A stretch of 24,254 bases of DNA from Flammula alnicola. Its lineage: Eukaryota; Basidiomycota; Agaricomycetes; Agaricales; Strophariaceae. Location of the stretch: assembly GCA_015499995.1 (NCBI GenBank), contig JADNRV010000573.1, positions 1-24,254 on the forward strand. Reading direction: 5' to 3'. A program made the position numbers and the translations under genes. Shown in pieces: positions 19,701 to 24,254 of the stretch (the stretch's first letter is position 1; every line of letters begins with the position of its first letter). A model generated the notes under the pieces. That model did not search any database, was not told where the DNA came from, and worked only from the letters and a program-made list of their open reading frames with translations.

Positions 19701-20791
19701 GACGACGGTGTATCAACAGCGCTACGACTGAAGGAAGCCTCAGCGGAAGCATTAGCCAAGATTACTGACTATTGTGAGAATACGTCCGGTTCTCGTTTCA
19801 TGTTCTAGTTTTGACCCCTCCATTCAGTGATTCCCTACATGGACGATGAGCAGGCAGACGCCGCTACGAAAAATCCGAATTTAAAACTCTTGTTCCGTTT
19901 GTCTAAATTCTACATTCTTGATCAAGGTGATTGCATTTTCAGACCTGTCAACGGTGTCCGCCAATTCACTTCTGCACAACAGATACTGACGAGTTGGAGT
20001 GGTATGTCCCATCCGCGATTGCTGTCGCGGAACTACAGCGAACCCTCAACGTTATCAATCAATTCCTTGAAACGCCTTTCGATCTTGATGGAAAGAAGGC
20101 TTCAGAGCTCCTGAGCAAGAAACGGCGCCGCAGGAGACGCCGATCGCCGTCACCGGACTCTGACGATGGAGCTCTGCTTTCGGGAGATGCACCCCGGAAA
20201 AGGAAACGAAAGGAGAAGAAGAAAAAAGAAAAGGAACAATACAAGTCTGCTCAATTCATTGAGGATAGCGACCAGGAATACGGCGGGATGGAGGCTTTCC
20301 TGGAGAAGGAACGGGCTCAGCGGGAAAAGGCCGCGCTCGCCGCTACCGTTACCGACCGACCTGGTACTATGAAGGCGAATGGTACCAAAAAGCGCCGCAG
20401 AAAAGGAGCGGAAAAGGGAGCGAAGTCTAAGAAGCACAAGAGAGGCGACGCGTCCCCGACTTTAGGCGATCTGGGGCATCACTCATCTGACGGAGGTGTA
20501 GACAATCCGAGCGACAGTGACGTGGAGATTGTTGAGGCTTCCCACACCCAAGGTGCCAATGATCAAGTTCCAAGCGATAAACCAAAACCGGTCCCTCGCC
20601 CGCGTCCGCGTCCTAGACCGAAAAGCCGCGCTTCAACACTGTCCCGTCCATCCCCTGCAGCTTCACCCGAGCCCGATGACCGACCAAGTTCCCCGTCTCC
20701 CAGAGCTTTGAGTACAGAACCCGAACGAATATCATCGACATCCCACATGCACCGCACCAAACGGTTATTTTTTTCCGATGACGAGGACTAG
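16755..20791 (+). CDS. TOF1: Tof1/Swi1 (Timeless family) replication fork protection protein, with an apparent one-base frameshift
   Basis: Tof1 acts in the nucleus with Csm3/Swi3 to stabilise paused replication forks and pass on checkpoint signals. Eleven exons: 16755-17576, 17630-18008, 18055-18299, 18364-18697, 18753-18853, 18905-19051, 19131-19280, 19339-19550, 19617-19773, 19828-19926, 19983-20791. All borders are GT..AG; the corrected length is about 1151 residues. The N-terminal Timeless domain shows VSGCLKDLKKLWRKDESDDE, ERTVARLFWEM and LPNDLVPILLE. Later blocks are VSTLDLFKTILADQ, AFFPKNRGHWKQYS, YSWSDQLGIAIATLVEANQ and DELEWYVPSAIAVAE. The tail is a long disordered region with lysine/arginine clusters and a PRPRPRPRP run, ending FFSDDED. 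Exon 8 reads correctly to codon 768 (19464), then the frame slips by one base, giving TAG at 19486-19488, while the expected GYSWSDQLG continues in the next frame. This is a sequencing error or a real mutation. Confidence 0.93.
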
Positions 20792-23567
20792 GTGATTTAC
20801 CTCCTCTCCCATGTCACGGATGTTTTTTTCGGCTTTCAGGTTTATCCCTGGAACGTGGTTTATTCTTAGGGCCCAGATGTTCTTCATATGTTTTCTTGTT
20901 TTCTTAGAATCTAACAGCCTTCTGATCACTTGTGTGTTGTTCATTTGGGGACCGCTGTAGTTACCTGCTGAGAGAAAACTTTTTGTGTTTCCGGGGAGTG
21001 CTTTCTAAGCCCTGCGACCTGACTTTTCACTTACAAGGAAATCCTTTTTTCAGTCATAAAGAAACGAGGTGCGTCATTTAATCTTCCGACTCAATTCCCG
21101 TCGTGTGCTGCAGACAGCATTGTGGCTGGCTATACCTTTTTTCGCCTCGTATTTTCTGTGTGGTACACGTCCACTCTATCCCGTGTCTTCGCGTGCGTGA
21201 AAGTCCTCGAAAATGGATCTCGTTTTAAAATAAATCACATAGAAGCTCAAACAATTTCTTTGGAAACCTTGTTTCATCAACAGCTAGATAACGACCGAAC
21301 CTATTCTTGTTTGTTCTTGTCTCTCCTTCTCTTGTATAAAATCCTCGCACTTTTCATACGAGGTTGCTCGACATGAACGCATACAATTCAAAGGCTAAAA
21401 CAATATGGAAGATTCGAGGACGCGAGTATGACACCGACAAAAATATCAACCTCACCAACACCCACCTTGCGGCCGAAAATGGACTCGGTGCTGCTGGTTA
21501 CATTGGCAGATTGGCAGTGAAGCGCTGAAATGCGACGCTTCGGCGTTCTACAATGTAGGCCTCCAGAATGTTGTACCTGAGTCCTGATTTTGGAACAAAC
21601 ATTGAGATCGCCCTGGGATGGATTGGGAACGGAAGTATATTAGCATTTCCTCTATAAACGGTTCGTCAAGGATGTGGGTAGCTCAGGCGAGAAGTCCATA
21701 TCCTCACAAAGCCGTCGACCCTGTGGATTCTTTCATTAGGAAATGAGGTCCCAAAAATCTAGTCAGACCTTATATTATGACTCGACGAGTCAAGTGAATT
21801 CGAGACAGTACCATTGTATCTTTTTCATGTGTCGATTTCTGTCGGTTTACCCCTTCTGCATCGGCCACAATCGCCCAACAACTGGCCACCCGTTCGCCAA
21901 CTTGGCCGCAGTTACAAGCAACCGTCTCAATGAAAGGTCACTTGCTTTCCTTAACAACAATGGCCGCACTGGAAAGTTAAAGCTCACCAAATGGATATAA
22001 TACGTACATATGCGATGAATATAAGAGCACGAGGAGTCATTTTGACGGTGATTTTATGGGATACTTTGGCTAGGCTATGAATCATGATAAGGACTTTTGC
22101 GGCCGGTGTTTGAGGACATCATATTAGATGGCAACCTCGGAAAGTGCCGCAGCGGGCGCTTCTCAGGTGGCTACGAATGTCTCAGGTAAATATCTCACAA
22201 AGTAATGAGAAATCTGTAGGCCTGTTCCTCCGGAGAACCGTGAAGGCCGGATAAAATCCATCGCACATGGTTGAGTTCCCCACTCGGGAAAAATGGATAA
22301 AAGGGGCCTACAGTCATAAACAAACCATCGTAGGTTACCGAGCTTCGAAGTCATTTTTGGTTCTATCTGAATTCCCGATAGACACTCCAAGCTTCACCAA
22401 AGCCTTCCCTCACGGGGAGAGACACGAATGCGAACCTTTCGATAACGAATAATGTCCCTATATCCCATAAGGAATCAATAGGCATGGATAATTGACAATG
22501 ACTTTATCGTTGTCGTCGATTGATTGACACTCCTACTGGAAGTTCGGGGTATCTTCATCTCGGCCATAACTCGTAGAGCCTTGCCCTCTCCACTCAAAAA
22601 ATCACAAATAACAGTTGAGGAAGTTCAACCCCAATCAAATTTGGGAATTCCAGATGCTCTGCACCGCAAATTCTACCCACTTACACCGCAAGTCTCGGGC
22701 AATTTAGAATGGTCATGGATGGAGCATCAAGGGTGCCAAGTTCACCTGACAAGAGACTTTCGGTTATGTGCGATTGGTAGATTGCACTTCCCATGGTTTC
22801 CGAGGGCTGAAGGAGAGTGCTGAATATACTCACATAGATATTGTAGCTCGTTACAAGTTATTTGTGGAAAGATGTGCGCCACTAAACCATTTGGACAACA
22901 GTTCTTGACGGGAAAAAGAAAGGAGAAGAGGCTGGGATTAGGGCTTCGCGGAGTATCAAAAGGGACGACTATCTCAGCCTATGTCCTTTTTCGTATAAAT
23001 CCTTGCGGCCTTGCGGAAGCATTTCTTTGTTGATCCCCGATCACAGAAGTCTCCTTAAGCCTCAGGCACGACGCTCGTGGGCCAAACGATACCAACTGCC
23101 GCAATTTGCCGCTGCCGATGGCATGGGTTTTGTTGAATTTGTTCCAGGCAAGTTGGGACCAAAATCAAAGTCAAGAAACAGCGATGGATGAAGAAATCTG
23201 AGCAGCCAAATAAGCCTAGATTTAAGTGCTGCATCCGGGAAATTACCCCGATATTCGATATATGTTCTTGGAGATAGACAGCTAGAAGCTGAGGTTTGCA
23301 CAACAAGAAATCTCCAAGATTTCAAGCGACCCAAAGTAATGGTACCCCTAGCCTGCAGGGTCACACTAATTCAGAGTTTCGCGACCAGATCGAGGAAGGC
23401 GAACTGCCCGGGAAGGCGACCCTCGAAACCCATTCAGCATGGAATTCATAAAACCAACTCGAACGGGCGCTGCATTAGAGACCGCGATATAAGTTGGAGT
23501 CTCGTCCTCTATAGCTGTTTTCCAACCCCGATCCCCTTTCCCCCGCAGACCTTACGTTACTCTCCTG
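20792..23567. other. Long stretch without a supportable gene
   Basis: About 2.8 kb. Open frames are short (up to about 100 codons), overlap on both strands and show no motif I recognise. The first few hundred bases should be the TOF1 3' flank. The last roughly 100 bases before 23568 are CT-rich (CCCCGATCCCCTTTCCCCCG) and probably form the bZIP promoter. A short possible reading frame starts at 22127 but stops soon after a putative 34-nt intron. Confidence 0.4.
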
Positions 23568-24178
23568 ATGTCTTCGGTTACTAGTCATACGGCACACTCT
23601 GAGCGCCCTGAACGCAGCCGTAATGCTAAAGCTCAAGCAAGACATCGAGCAAAGCGAAAGGCTTATATCGATCAGGTAGGCATTCACACCTATTCAATTC
23701 ATTTGGACCATATCTCAAGCCGCCTCTTAGTTGGAACAAACTGTCACGAAGCTCCAGATAGCCGTTGGGTATACGACCGAGCAAGTCTCGGCGCTACCCC
23801 CACCGTTGCTGAAGATTCGGGAGCTTGAACAAGACAATGCGCGCCTGCAAAAAGAGAACGACGAGCTCCGTCGGCTTCTCGATCCCAATTCCAGGTCGTT
23901 GTCGTCTGATTCAACGCGTCGTACATCGATAGGAACATACCAGGATGCTCGAATCTGTGACCGCGACTACAACCTCAAGAGACGCAAAGGAGGGCACCAG
24001 GATGGCGTTTACATGGTACGTCGACTCGCGGTCACCACTGGGCCGAGATCGCGGATTACTAATAAGTACCTTCGCTTAGAGTCCGAGCGATACGCCTCCT
24101 CACGGACCCGAGACGAGTTCCAGGCCTCCCCCTCCGCTGACCATTCCTAACCATTATCTCACCACTACGGGAGCATGA
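23568..24178 (+). CDS. bZIP transcription factor
   Basis: This is a basic leucine zipper protein, a nuclear DNA-binding dimer. Exons are 23568-23675, 23731-24015 and 24080-24178. The second intron has a canonical TACTAAT branch point about 20 nt before its acceptor. The model gives 163 residues. The basic region at about 13-36 contains N19-x7-R27 (NAKAQARHRAKRKAY), the bZIP signature. The zipper starts at once (L37, L44), is interrupted by a segment containing PPP at 59-61, and resumes with L68, L75, L82 (IRELEQDNARLQKENDELRR). A proline-rich stretch follows (SSRPPPPLTIPNHY). The stop at 24176-24178 may not be the true end: the neighbouring frame reads on as protein-like sequence (HHYGSMSSNSTTHSSNQSGS) to the window edge, suggesting a missed join or one-base error, with the gene continuing beyond. 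Target genes cannot be inferred. Confidence 0.85.
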
Positions 24179-24254
24179 GCTCGAACTCTACTACTCATAG
24201 CAGCAACCAAAGCGGGTCTCTGTTCAATCTCCATGGCGCACCTACCTTTCAATG

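Noticed and set aside
20150..20437. Minus-strand open frame rich in leucine, serine and phenylalanine opposite the TOF1 tail
   Set aside because: It is the antisense shadow of the lysine/arginine-rich TOF1 C-terminus.
22127..22290. Small possible gene starting ATGGCAACCTCGG with a 34-nt intron
   Set aside because: The putative intron is shorter than others here, the frame stops soon after it, and no family is recognised.
1..24254. CRISPR array, biosynthetic cluster, toxin-antitoxin or viral system
   Set aside because: No regularly spaced repeats, no biosynthetic core enzymes and no viral proteins were recognised; the gene set is ordinary fungal housekeeping plus relics.

Overview
The window looks like nuclear DNA of a filamentous basidiomycete, most likely an Agaricomycete. 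Genes are split by many short introns (about 50-75 nt, GT..AG, CTRAY-type branch points, some exons of only 11-15 nt). Promoters are CT-rich, and the proteins recognised are fungal orthologues: Lcb1, Tof1, a Ypl225w/PBDC1 protein and bZIP. No bacterial operon features, CRISPR or rRNA were seen, and no tRNA could be supported.

Layout from left to right. (1) 1-2466: two small heat shock protein (Hsp20) genes face away from each other at the ends of a large imperfect inverted duplication. Each arm has its own TATA box and a perfect three-unit heat shock element. The spacer between the arms holds four copies of GGCAGATAAC. (2) 3017-4793: LCB1, the non-catalytic subunit of serine palmitoyltransferase. 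(3) 4794-8998: a gene-poor relic zone with a direct repeat that begins in the LCB1 3' flank, a broken AP-1 mu adaptin fragment and a broken SET-domain methyltransferase fragment. Both relics keep intron remnants, so they arose by DNA duplication and not by retroposition. (4) 8999-9951: a probable small multi-spanning membrane protein in six exons. (5) 10478-13302, minus strand: a PBDC1/Ypl225w homologue in nine exons and a SANT/Myb-like protein whose SANT domain resembles that of ZZZ3. (6) 13303-16754: mostly intergenic, with a non-autonomous Helitron of about 570 bp (15483-16052) whose two termini and A/T target site can be read directly. (7) 16755-20791: TOF1 (Timeless/Swi1 family fork protection factor) in eleven exons, intact by eye except for an apparent one-base frameshift near 19464. 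(8) 20792-23567: no supportable gene. (9) 23568 to the right edge: a bZIP transcription factor.

The genes are mostly unrelated housekeeping functions (sphingolipid synthesis, translation-factor folding, fork stability) and do not form a functional cluster. The accessory signal lies in the inverted hsp20 pair, the relic zone and the Helitron. I did not find a convincing undescribed multi-gene system. Exon joins come from reading frame, splice consensus and remembered family features; no database search was run.
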